A program made the translations under genes and the position numbers. Below are positions 1-6,362 of a stretch of 24,184 nt of DNA, in pieces. The notes under the pieces were generated by a model. That model worked only from the letters and a program-made list of their open reading frames with translations. It was not told the origin of the DNA and did not search any database. How positions within the stretch are numbered: the first letter of the stretch is position 1; each line of letters begins with the position of its first letter. Source of the DNA: Candidatus Woesearchaeota archaeon (GTDB lineage: Archaea; Nanobdellota; Nanobdellia; Woesearchaeales; SM23-78); NCBI GenBank assembly GCA_019322375.1, contig JAHWIP010000078.1:1-24184 (forward strand), in the 5' to 3' direction.

Positions 1-5
1 TGATT

Positions 6-129
6 GTTTCAAAAGGGCCTACAAGCTTGGAAACAAGCTGAATCCTAAAAATGGGAGTAGGGGATAAGGGGTTAGGGATGGATTAGGATTCCTGCTTACG
101 GAGGAGTAGCAGTGCAGGCCCAATGAAAC
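6..129 (+). ncRNA. Candidate structured RNA, four-way junction with G-quadruplex motif
   Basis: An outer stem pairs GTTTCA (6-11) with TGAAAC (124-129) and GGGCCT (15-20) with AGGCCC (116-121). Three arms lie inside it: AGCTTG-GAAA-CAAGCT (24-39), which has a GNRA-type tetraloop on the plus strand; GAATCCTAA/TTAGGATTC (40-48 with 83-91); and CTGCTTAC/GTAGCAG (92-99 with 106-112, one bulge). The apical loop of the second arm has four G-runs (53-55, 60-63, 68-71, 75-77) separated by 3-4 bases, a standard G-quadruplex pattern. The plus strand is preferred because both the GNRA loop and the G-runs lie on it. No known RNA family was recognised and no promoter was identified. Confidence 0.45.
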
Positions 130-250
130 GCGTCAGTAAAGTGGCCGGATCGTTGATTTAAGCATTAAGGAATGAGGAAACGATAAAGTGAATCAATTGG
201 ACACTCTCCTTTTATTGAAATTTTTATGTAATCATTGAAGTTCTTTGCTA

Positions 251-398
251 GATATATAGACGGGCATTGAGCCATCCCAACCAAGAGCCCGATGGGATTC
301 TATGTAAATAAAGGAGGGAGGATCTCTAGATCCCCTCTTTTCCTGCATTCTACATCTACTGAGCTCTCTAACACCCAATGCCCGCCATCTATATAATA
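251..398. repeat. Long-loop inverted repeat with internal hairpins
   Basis: TATATAGA (253-260) and CGGGCATTG (261-269) pair with CAATGCCCG (376-384) and TCTATATA (388-395), with a 3-base bulge on the right arm, giving 17 base pairs around a 106-base loop. The loop contains CCATC/GATGG (272-276 with 291-295) and a purine/pyrimidine stem centred on GGATC-TCTA-GATCC (320-333), which extends roughly to 312-344. Both strands would fold, so the transcribed strand is unknown. An open frame at 232-450 on the minus strand runs through these arms and is more likely incidental. Confidence 0.5.
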
Positions 399-481
399 TC
401 CTGGCAGAGCACAAGTTAATCCAAAGAAAAAACTCATGATGCCAAGACATGGTTGGGACTTGTTTAATGGCTCAAAGGAAG

Positions 482-541
482 AAAGGAGCCCTTAAAAGCA
501 CTCCGGGTTGAAAGTGTTTTTTTGGGTGGGAGGGCTCCTTT
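482..541. repeat. 11-bp perfect inverted repeat, 38-base loop
   Basis: AAAGGAGCCCT (482-492) pairs perfectly with AGGGCTCCTTT (531-541). On the plus strand the right arm runs on into more T residues (TTTTT), so this could act as a terminator-like hairpin for rightward transcripts. On the minus strand it is followed by a pyrimidine-rich stretch. It sits between two larger inverted repeats and resembles the gene-end hairpins further right in its general layout. Confidence 0.5.
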
Positions 542-657
542 TTCCCATACAAAGAGAAATGGGAGTACGGGGAAATACTTTCTTATGAGCAAGAATTCAA
601 GAATTTTGTAAGAATCAAAAAAGTATAATTGCTGGAAGGCAACCCTTGCCTGAAAGC

Positions 658-735
658 AGGGCGTTTGTTTATTGGTGGGTTGGCAGGGCTGCCTTCATTG
701 TTAGTAAAAAAGGGGGGTTAAGAGACAAACGCCCT
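658..735 (-). repeat. Gene-end hairpin (11-bp stem) after the 766-1068 gene
   Basis: AGGGCGTTTGT (658-668) pairs perfectly with ACAAACGCCCT (725-735) across a 56-base loop that holds a small GGCA/TGCC hairpin (682-693). On the minus strand the 5' arm reads AAGGGCGTTTGT and begins about 30 bases after the stop codon of the upstream gene. The AAGGGCG start of the arm is shared with the hairpins at 3265-3353 and 7369-7440. Its role (terminator, 3' end stabiliser or independent RNA) is not determined. Confidence 0.55.
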
Positions 736-765
736 TGTTGGTTAGCAAAGAATCAGATTTTTCCC

Positions 766-1068
766 TTAAGGAAACAGTTTTTTGGCTTCTTCGTGAAATT
801 TGTCTCTGATTTTGCCTTTGAACATTCCTGCGACCAACGGAAGCTTAGCCTTGATCTTAATCAGGTTGTTGCTTGCTGTTGCTTCGCCTGAAACAAAGAA
901 TCCCATTGCTTTGAAAGAAAAAACCAAGGTATTTCCTTTCCATTCCTGATAAGGATCAGAGATTTGGTCCCCATATTCTTTCAATGCATCAGGTATCAGC
1001 GTTTCTGCTTTTTCCATGATTTCAGAAGCTGATAATTGTGTCCTGTGTTCCAATTCAATTGTTGGCAT
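766..1068 (-). CDS. Polyhydroxyalkanoic-acid-system-type small protein (PHA_gran_rgn family)
   Basis: This 100-residue soluble protein begins MPTIELEHRTQL. It has an amphipathic helix, then a beta region (KGNTLVFSFKAMGFFVSGEA) and a C-terminal KGKIRDKFHEEAKKLF helix. That order matches the small family annotated as putative polyhydroxyalkanoic acid system protein, whose members end in a similar FKGKIEEEI-type helix. The name comes from gene neighbourhoods in PHA-producing bacteria, and the biochemical function is not known; no PHA synthase is visible here. The start is fixed by a strong AAGGAGGT site that overlaps the end of the upstream gene, with only 2 bases between that gene's stop and this ATG, so translation is probably coupled to the large secreted protein. 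Family assignment is from memory of its sequence pattern. Confidence 0.7.
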   Translation of the reverse strand: MPTIELEHRTQLSASEIMEKAETLIPDALKEYGDQISDPYQEWKGNTLVFSFKAMGFFVSGEATASNNLIKIKAKLPLVAGMFKGKIRDKFHEEAKKLFP

Positions 1069-1070
1069 TA

Positions 1071-3167
1071 TTACCTCCTTACCTGACTTGATTTTTTGCC
1101 TTGTTTTTTCTCTGTGGCTTCTTTTGTTTCTTCTTGCTGTGCATCCACTCTTGCATAAGCTGGTATTCCTTCTCCTCCTTCATCTGTTAGTGCTATGATT
1201 TGATATACATAATCTTTTGTTGGATCTACATGTCTGTGATGGTATTCAGAGGTATCAGCATCTACTTCAGCTAAGTAAAGTGGGTTGCGTTCAGGAAAAA
1301 GCTTATCATCTTGCAACTGAAGAATCCGGTAACCTATGATGTTAAAGCCTTCATTATGAGGATTAGGCTCCCATGTCAGCTTGTTCATTTTCTCGCGATA
1401 AAGCAAGGTTTTATTCACAACTCTTACTGCTGTGAAGTTGTCAGGGGGTTCTATCAGTTTGAAATTGGGTTTTATTTTCTTACTATTGTTCATGATTATG
1501 GTTACAGGATTTTCATTACTGGTTACATCACCAGTCCAACCACCAAAAGCATAGTGAGTATGAGACAGAGCTGTTACATCAACCTCTTCTCCTTTATCAT
1601 GCACATAGATTCCTGGAGCAGGATCAGTTGTTCCTCCTTCTGAAGCTTCTATTTTTAAGGTGAAGCCGTAATAAACACGAACTCTTTGCCCTGGCTCAGC
1701 CTTTATGTATTTTATTGCTCCATTAGGAAAGACTATCATCAACATGTACTCACTTCCTCTATAGGGCAAACCAAAATGTGCTAGTAGCTGGTTAAGACCT
1801 AAATAGCCCTGGGCTAGTATTAGTTGCCTATAAGCAACAAATACTCCATCTATGTACAGATACACTTTGGTACCTATACCACCCCATGCTCCTACATGAT
1901 CCTCTACTATCTCTACTTGAATCCAGTTGGTGCTGTTACTCTCTCTTCTTAGCATTACATTGTAGCCTTTTTTATTGGTGACATAGATGTGCAGTTTTCC
2001 ATCAAGCCAGCCTACAGAACATCCTCTTATGTCTTTCAATTTCCTGAGAACTTCTAGGCCTTCTACATCTTCGACTAGGGTAAACCAGCCTTTACCATCA
2101 TTTTCATAGTAGCCTTCTCCAGGCCATATCAATTCAATCACTCCGTCATCATCAAAATCATAAAGAACAGGGTGAAAGCCTCCTCTGAATTCACCATACA
2201 GTATTTGGTTTTCTTCAAAATGATCACCCATGTGTAGATAAACAACTATTCTTTTGTTTCCTTGTGCATCTGATCCTTCTACCAATAGGTCTGGAAGGCC
2301 ATCATTATTAATATCTTCAGAAACAAATGCATTATCCCTCTCACCAAAAACTTGAGATAAACCCCATTCTGCTCCTGCCTCATAAAAAGTTCCATCTCCA
2401 TTGTTAATGTAAAGTTCAGACGGCATAAACCATTTTGCTTTGATATAATCATCATGTCCATCACCATTGCAGTCAAAAACAAGAATTCCTTGCTGGAAAC
2501 CAGTAAATTCATCACCACGGAACTTTAAGGTGAATTTTGTTCCATCATAATCAAGAAAGTTTTTGACTTTCAGAGGACCGATTATTTCCTGAGCCCAAGG
2601 ATAGGGATAAGGAACAGCATTGGTAAGAACAACCCCTATGTTTTCTTTGTCTTTTTCAAAATAACCAGGACCAATGCCTCTGGCAGCATAACTAGTTTTT
2701 TGAGTGAGCATAACCTCAGTTACATCAGAGAAATAGCCATTCCCATCATTCAAGTAGATTTTTATATAGCCAAAATTTGATGCACCAGGAGTGGTGGTAG
2801 AGATTACATCAATATCACCGTCTTTATCCCAGTCAAGAGGTGCTGCTCCATGAGTGCCTACAGGTAAAGCATCTGCTAATCCGCGCTGTAGAGCTTCTTC
2901 AACAAAAACCCCGCTTCCATAATTAATGAATAAAAGGTTGGGTATGTTAGGAATCTTTCCTCCAACATTCTGCACATAGATATCAAGGTCTCCATCACCA
3001 TCAGCATCAAACCAGAATACTCCATGCCCACCATAAAACCAGTAACCTGCAACTTGATATCTTTCAGTTACATCCCTGAACTTGAGATTATTGCCATAAG
3101 AAGACATTGAGATCGACAGAAAAAGTAAGAAGAGAAGAGGAATCATAATTAAAAACTTGAGTTTCAT
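1071..3167 (-). CDS. Secreted FG-GAP/VCBS repeat protein with ASPIC/UnbV, Big-type and Fn3-like domains
   Basis: This 698-residue protein has a hydrophobic signal peptide (residues 1-25). Calcium-binding FG-GAP-like blades follow, with DxDxDGxxD loops at DADGDGDLD (54-62), DWDKDGDID (112-120), DCNGDGHDD (232-240), DINNDGLPD (285-293) and a weaker DFDDDG (337-342), suggesting a beta-propeller. Residues about 415-500 match the ASPIC/UnbV pattern, with GIGTKVYLYIDG and HFGLP. Residues 503-570 resemble the bacterial beta-grasp repeat (GGWTGD) of InlB-type surface proteins, and 575-678 look like fibronectin type III. The tail (680-698) is Lys/Gln/Glu-rich with no membrane anchor. A likely role is extracellular adhesion or glycan binding; the ligand is unknown. 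The start follows a GGGGGG tract and a TATA-containing promoter. It forms an operon with the 766-1068 gene. Confidence 0.8.
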   Translation of the reverse strand: MKLKFLIMIPLLFLLFLSISMSSYGNNLKFRDVTERYQVAGYWFYGGHGVFWFDADGDGDLDIYVQNVGGKIPNIPNLLFINYGSGVFVEEALQRGLADALPVGTHGAAPLDWDKDGDIDVISTTTPGASNFGYIKIYLNDGNGYFSDVTEVMLTQKTSYAARGIGPGYFEKDKENIGVVLTNAVPYPYPWAQEIIGPLKVKNFLDYDGTKFTLKFRGDEFTGFQQGILVFDCNGDGHDDYIKAKWFMPSELYINNGDGTFYEAGAEWGLSQVFGERDNAFVSEDINNDGLPDLLVEGSDAQGNKRIVVYLHMGDHFEENQILYGEFRGGFHPVLYDFDDDGVIELIWPGEGYYENDGKGWFTLVEDVEGLEVLRKLKDIRGCSVGWLDGKLHIYVTNKKGYNVMLRRESNSTNWIQVEIVEDHVGAWGGIGTKVYLYIDGVFVAYRQLILAQGYLGLNQLLAHFGLPYRGSEYMLMIVFPNGAIKYIKAEPGQRVRVYYGFTLKIEASEGGTTDPAPGIYVHDKGEEVDVTALSHTHYAFGGWTGDVTSNENPVTIIMNNSKKIKPNFKLIEPPDNFTAVRVVNKTLLYREKMNKLTWEPNPHNEGFNIIGYRILQLQDDKLFPERNPLYLAEVDADTSEYHHRHVDPTKDYVYQIIALTDEGGEGIPAYARVDAQQEETKEATEKKQGKKSSQVRR

Positions 3168-3180
3168 TTTAGCCCCCCAA

Positions 3181-3250
3181 AATTTTTAGAATTATTTTCT
3201 TTTAAATTACATTTATATGAATTCATTAATCGAGAATTATCTTCTCTGTT
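3181..3250 (-). promoter_or_regulatory. Promoter with GAGAA-N5-TTCTC palindrome (copy 1)
   Basis: Read on the minus strand, a palindrome GAGAA-GATAA-TTCTC (3232-3246) is followed by GATT, then a TATA element TCATATAAAT (3211-3220) about 47 bases before the ATG at 3167. About 65 bases are nearly identical to 3769-3838. The position upstream of TATA suits an activator site or an extended promoter element. The same palindrome core occurs upstream of the 6363-7274 gene. Confidence 0.6.
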
Positions 3251-3264
3251 GATTGCTTATTTAA

Positions 3265-3353
3265 GGCAAGGGCGACCACCTTCAAAAGGAGTTTTACCTC
3301 CTTTAATAGAATTCGCAAGGTTCTAATAACGAAGGATTTAGGTCGCCCTTACC
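3265..3353 (-). repeat. Gene-end hairpin (13-bp stem), paralogue of 3849-3940
   Basis: GGCAAGGGCGACC (3265-3277) pairs with GGTCGCCCTTACC (3341-3353). The single imperfect position is C.A if the plus strand is read but a G.U wobble in a minus-strand RNA, which favours a leftward transcript. Further in, CCTTC/GAAGG (3279-3283 with 3331-3335) and AAAGGAG/CTCCTTT (3285-3291 with 3298-3304) also pair. The unpaired segment containing TTCGCAAGGTT (3312-3322) is shared with the 3849-3940 copy. It lies about 50 bases after the stop of the 3404-3748 gene. Confidence 0.6.
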
Positions 3354-3403
3354 AGAATTTTGTTGTTTTTTCTTCCACTATTGCCTTTGCCTACAAAATA
3401 CTC

Positions 3404-3748
3404 TTATGCCAGTTGATTCTCATTCCTGATTCTGACTTTATCTTCATGAACATGGAAATAGGCGCCAATGAAAGCAAGAAGAATCATTGCTTCAAAAACC
3501 CAGAAAAAAGGATCGGGTGGTTTTTTTATGAAAATTAGGGTAAGGATTTGTAAACTGCCTAGGATAATGATGAATCTAAAGATTGACTTGCTTGTATAGC
3601 TTAACCTACTATCAGACTTTTCTTTCTCACTAAGAGGATTAGCTTTTCTTAACTGAAGCATGTGCCGGAGTATGTCCATAAAAACAAGGCAGTTAAGAAA
3701 ACATGCAATCCAGGAAATATTGATTTCTAAGTTAAAAATGTTTAACAT
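3404..3748 (-). CDS. Small three-helix membrane protein, unknown
   Basis: This 114-residue protein has three predicted membrane segments (about residues 8-30, 56-76 and 80-99). A charged loop KANPLSEKEKSDSR lies after the first helix, and the tail is charged (HVHEDKVRIRNENQLA). No family was recognised. The gene stands alone between two copies of the same hairpin-plus-promoter module, so it is its own transcription unit. The start follows GGGGTCAAAAAA, a weak ribosome site like that of the neighbouring 1071-3167 gene. The hydrophobicity pattern is clear, the function is not. Confidence 0.6.
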   Translation of the reverse strand: MLNIFNLEINISWIACFLNCLVFMDILRHMLQLRKANPLSEKEKSDSRLSYTSKSIFRFIIILGSLQILTLIFIKKPPDPFFWVFEAMILLAFIGAYFHVHEDKVRIRNENQLA

Positions 3749-3768
3749 TTTTTTGACCCCAAAAAAAA

Positions 3769-3838
3769 TTTTAGAATTATTTTCTTTTAAAAAACATTTA
3801 TATGAATTTATTAATCGAGAATTATCTTCTCTGTTATG
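3769..3838 (-). promoter_or_regulatory. Promoter with GAGAA-N5-TTCTC palindrome (copy 2)
   Basis: This is a near-identical copy of the promoter at 3181-3250. The palindrome GAGAA/TTCTC lies at 3817-3831, and TATA (CATATAAAT on the minus strand) is near 3796-3804, about 50 bases before the ATG at 3748. The main differences are an A/T-run expansion next to the coding region and a few substitutions around TATA. Confidence 0.6.
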
Positions 3839-3848
3839 TTCATCACAT

Positions 3849-3940
3849 TTGAGGACGGCCTCTTGAAATCCAAATCCTAATATCTCGCAGAGGGATTTGC
3901 AAGGTTAAATAAGGAAAGGAAAACAATAGGCCGTCCTCAA
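3849..3940 (-). repeat. Gene-end hairpin (12-bp stem), paralogue of 3265-3353
   Basis: TTGAGGACGGCC (3849-3860) pairs perfectly with GGCCGTCCTCAA (3929-3940). The stem extends inward through TCTTG/CAATA with one mismatch. An inner hairpin CAAATCC/GGATTTG (3871-3877 with 3893-3899) follows, then the shared segment containing TTTGCAAGGTT (3896-3906). Against the 3265-3353 copy, the inner ten pairs of the stem differ at three positions, each with a matching change on the partner strand. It lies 62 bases after the stop of the 4003-4290 gene. Confidence 0.65.
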
Positions 3941-4002
3941 TAGAGAAAGGAATAGAGGTGATGGGTAAGGGTGCGCGAAACCCTTAGAAAAAGACTAGTA
4001 AC

Positions 4003-4290
4003 TTAGCCTGCTTGGTCAAATATTTCTATGCGGGCCTCATCTGCTTTTTTCACAAACCATTCTTTGCCGGTGTTGGTGGTGATTACCAGAGATTCAGGAG
4101 GAGTAATATTTTTCAGTTCTTCTTTCACAAATTCCATAATATATTCAGTTGCTTCATGCACTGTTTTTTCTATCACACCCTCCACAGCAATTGAAGAAAT
4201 AATGTGGTCAGGATTTTTGCCTTCTATTCTCTCAACCTCCTGTTCTTGATAGAAAAAAAGTTCCTTAGAATAACAAATTACTTGTTTCAA
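4003..4290 (-). CDS. Small soluble protein, unknown, TTG start
   Basis: This protein has about 95 residues, beginning M(TTG)KQVICYSKELFFYQEQ and ending ARIEIFDQAG, with a central amphipathic helix rich in Glu and Lys (VEGVIEKTVHEATEYIMEFV). No family was recognised. An ATG at 4329 exists, but it lies inside the upstream gene and has no ribosome site. The TTG at 4288-4290 has a perfect AAAGGAGG 6 bases upstream and starts 13 bases after the upstream stop, so it is preferred. This is the last gene of the five-gene unit that starts at 7274, and it is followed by a gene-end hairpin. Confidence 0.6.
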   Translation of the reverse strand: MKQVICYSKELFFYQEQEVERIEGKNPDHIISSIAVEGVIEKTVHEATEYIMEFVKEELKNITPPESLVITTNTGKEWFVKKADEARIEIFDQAG

Positions 4291-4303
4291 GCTAAGCCTC
4301 CTT

Positions 4304-4867
4304 TTATTTGAAGTAACCTTGCATTGCATGCCAGATTATCTCCATTAGAATTTGAGGGATGAGTCTTGGAATCCCGGGTGGTTCTGTCATCTTTAAAAAA
4401 TCTTCAAGATCCTTTGCAGTAACCACTCTGTGCAGATAAAAACGTTTATCAACAGTTTCTTCGATGCCAACATTAGGGCCTTCATGATACAAGGTTTTTG
4501 GAAACACAACCCACCGGTAATTAGTAATTTTTTCTTCTGATGGGTCAGCATACCTGAGCAACATAATCTCGCAGGATAAAATTCCAGTATATCGATTGAA
4601 TTTCTTTTTATACGACCAAACCCATTGCTTCTGAGATTTTTTATCCTTATATTCTGGATCCAGCACAAACTCATTATAAAGTATCTGGGGGTCGCCTAAA
4701 CCCTTTGAAATGATGTGCTGCTTGAACTCCTCGAGAATGCTTTTTGTTTCTTCTTTTTTCAACAAAGTCTTTGATGGCAATAAAATAATTACATATGCTG
4801 CCATAAAAACAAATATCAAAACAAGCAAACCCAGTTTAACACCATCTAGATTTTTTTTCAAAGCCAT
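4304..4867 (-). CDS. Membrane-anchored protein, unknown
   Basis: This 187-residue protein has one N-terminal transmembrane anchor (about residues 11-30, GLLVLIFVFMAAYVIILL). A soluble domain follows with several Trp/Tyr-rich strands (KQWVWSYKKKFNRYTGILSCE, split as two strands) and a C-terminal helical region. No family was recognised. The start has AAAGGAGG 6-7 bases upstream. It sits 43 bases downstream of the VTT-like gene and immediately upstream of the small soluble gene, in a unit made largely of membrane proteins, which suggests an envelope role. Confidence 0.65.
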   Translation of the reverse strand: MALKKNLDGVKLGLLVLIFVFMAAYVIILLPSKTLLKKEETKSILEEFKQHIISKGLGDPQILYNEFVLDPEYKDKKSQKQWVWSYKKKFNRYTGILSCEIMLLRYADPSEEKITNYRWVVFPKTLYHEGPNVGIEETVDKRFYLHRVVTAKDLEDFLKMTEPPGIPRLIPQILMEIIWHAMQGYFK

Positions 4868-4910
4868 AAGATTCCTCCTTTTACTAACAAAATTTATCTT
4901 AAATCAAGAA

Positions 4911-5678
4911 TCACAGGAGTCCCCACGCCCACATAGGTCCTATTTTCAGAAACCTTATGAATCTTACTATAAGGCATATAAGTATAAAAGGGACTGGCCG
5001 CACTTTTACCATGCCAGCAGCCCAGCAGAAAATTCCGAATGGCAAAAAAGGCAGGGCAGCAACACCTATTGCTGGTACACCAAACTTTTTTATTCTCTTC
5101 CTTGCTTTTTCCATGTCACCTCTGCCAACACAACGCAAGAGCCATTGCAAGAGCTTGTTATTGTTTTTTACAACAGACAATCTGCCCATTCCATAACCAG
5201 CAATTGCTCCGGCTGTTGAACCAAAAGCACCTATGCCTGCAGTTAACAATAAGTCTGTTATCATTCTAGGGGTTAGTTGCATGGCTAATTGTCCACCAAA
5301 CCAATAACCCAGATTAGATAAATTAAAAGGGTCAGCAGGATTAAGAATATAGAAGTCAAAAGTTACTTTTGGCACAAACTGCTCAACAAACCATGCGACC
5401 AGGATGTCAGGACTAAAAGGATTAAAAAAAACAAAATCCATGGCTGCGATGGTTGAGAAGTACTTAACCCAGCCAATAAAACTGCCTGGAAGAATAAATG
5501 TTTTTATGAGTGCATCAAACTGTTCTTTGCTAGCCTTGTAAATAATAATAACAGCAAGAATAACAAGAGCAACAAAAATATATGATTTGTACTTGTTCAC
5601 AAACCTGAAAACAACTGACTTCTGCTTCTTCAGAAAGCTGAAACTGATTGATTTGTACTTGTTTACTGAGCTGAGCAT
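4911..5678 (-). CDS. VTT/DedA-like membrane protein
   Basis: This 255-residue protein has an N-terminal helix (33-47) and then a hydrophobic domain. The most family-like parts are GSTAGAIAGYGMGR (153-166) and KKFGVPAIGVAALPFLPFGI (197-216), which match the glycine-rich helix and the re-entrant G-x-P...P-x-P-F pattern of VTT (SNARE-associated/DedA/YqaA-like) proteins. Members of that family act in membrane lipid or small-molecule movement; the substrate here is unknown. A 15-bp exact direct repeat (5583-5597 and 5649-5663) encodes two VNKYKS segments 22 codons apart at the N terminus, a local in-frame duplication. The start has AAAGGAGG 4-5 bases upstream, and the gene follows the preceding stop by 15 bases. 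Confidence 0.65.
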   Translation of the reverse strand: MLSSVNKYKSISFSFLKKQKSVVFRFVNKYKSYIFVALVILAVIIIYKASKEQFDALIKTFILPGSFIGWVKYFSTIAAMDFVFFNPFSPDILVAWFVEQFVPKVTFDFYILNPADPFNLSNLGYWFGGQLAMQLTPRMITDLLLTAGIGAFGSTAGAIAGYGMGRLSVVKNNNKLLQWLLRCVGRGDMEKARKRIKKFGVPAIGVAALPFLPFGIFCWAAGMVKVRPVPFILICLIVRFIRFLKIGPMWAWGLL

Positions 5679-5693
5679 GGCCCCTCCTTTAGC

Positions 5694-6326
5694 TTAATGC
5701 CAGATTTTTTTCTTCCATAGAAAATGGACTATCACCATGACAGTTCCGTTTCCTACCCCATTTACCAAGGGATAAATCATCTCTTTCCATCCTTGCCAGT
5801 CAATGAACAAGGCAATTAACATCAGGATGTATCCAAGAGTGCCAAAGTACCATGCATATGGACATTCTTTTAGCTCACGTTTGTCTTGATCATCCTGAGC
5901 AGCATCCTTTTTAAACAGACCGAACACTATTGGAATAAAAGAGATACCAGCCACTACTTGAATTGCGAAGTTTGCGAGAACAGGATTATTTGTGACCTGC
6001 CAGAATATAAGAATGCTTAACATCACTGGAAGACAGATTATCCCGACAACACCCATCTTACCCCACTTCTTTTTTATTAAAGTGTAGGTAAAGATAACCA
6101 CTATCCCTAGAAATACTAACAGTGCAGGCAGAGCTTTGTGCTTTTGGCCTTCATGCAACATCAAGAAATATGTTGGAAGATTAAGTCCGGTTGCAAAAAG
6201 CCACACAATCCAGGTAGCGATATGAGGTGTTGACCATCCTTTTTTGACCTGCCAGAAATAAACAATCACCATAGCAATAAAGGCAAGGCCAGACAAAATT
6301 GAGAATAAGACAGACAAATTAATCAT
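5694..6326 (-). CDS. Six- to seven-helix membrane protein, possibly PQ-loop/SWEET-like
   Basis: This 210-residue protein is nearly all membrane segments, in two halves of three helices each joined by a charged linker (KKDAAQDDQDKRELKE, about residues 139-154). Each half begins with a GLAF/GISF-type helix followed by a short basic turn (WQVKKGWSTPH and LFKKDAA). That layout recalls the duplicated triple-helix bundles of PQ-loop or SemiSWEET proteins, but the diagnostic Pro-Gln is not clearly present, so this is tentative. The start has AGAAAGGAAAA upstream. It lies 36 bases after the beta-barrel gene and 15 bases before the VTT-like gene, in one operon. Confidence 0.5.
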   Translation of the reverse strand: MINLSVLFSILSGLAFIAMVIVYFWQVKKGWSTPHIATWIVWLFATGLNLPTYFLMLHEGQKHKALPALLVFLGIVVIFTYTLIKKKWGKMGVVGIICLPVMLSILIFWQVTNNPVLANFAIQVVAGISFIPIVFGLFKKDAAQDDQDKRELKECPYAWYFGTLGYILMLIALFIDWQGWKEMIYPLVNGVGNGTVMVIVHFLWKKKIWH

Positions 6327-6362
6327 TATTTTTTCCTTTCTGGCATTGCCAGATTCTTTTCT

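Larger units (their letters stand above)
1..765. other. Gene-free region with a chain of nested inverted repeats
   Basis: No convincing protein gene is visible here on either strand. The only open frames run through base-paired arms or opposite the 766-1068 gene, and they encode no recognisable protein. What the region does hold is a series of paired segments: 6-129, 253-395, 482-541 and 658-735, plus small hairpins at 638-650 (GGCAA-CCC-TTGCC) and 544-562 (CCCAT/ATGGG). All the genes to the right are transcribed toward this region, so it may be long 3' untranslated RNA, a run of independent structured RNAs, or the edge of a repeat-rich element. The left boundary lies outside the window. Confidence 0.6.

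Noticed and set aside
232..450. 72-codon open frame on the minus strand
   Set aside because: It runs through both arms of an inverted repeat, has no clear ribosome site or promoter, and gives a low-complexity Arg/Ser-rich product with no recognisable domain.
646..891. 81-codon open frame on the plus strand
   Set aside because: It is opposite the well-supported PHA_gran_rgn gene and the 658-735 hairpin, and its product is unlike any family.
3181..3940. Pair of MITE-like transposons
   Set aside because: The repeat carries a promoter and a gene end, there are no target-site duplications or consistent terminal repeats, and stem changes are compensatory; a duplicated functional module fits better.
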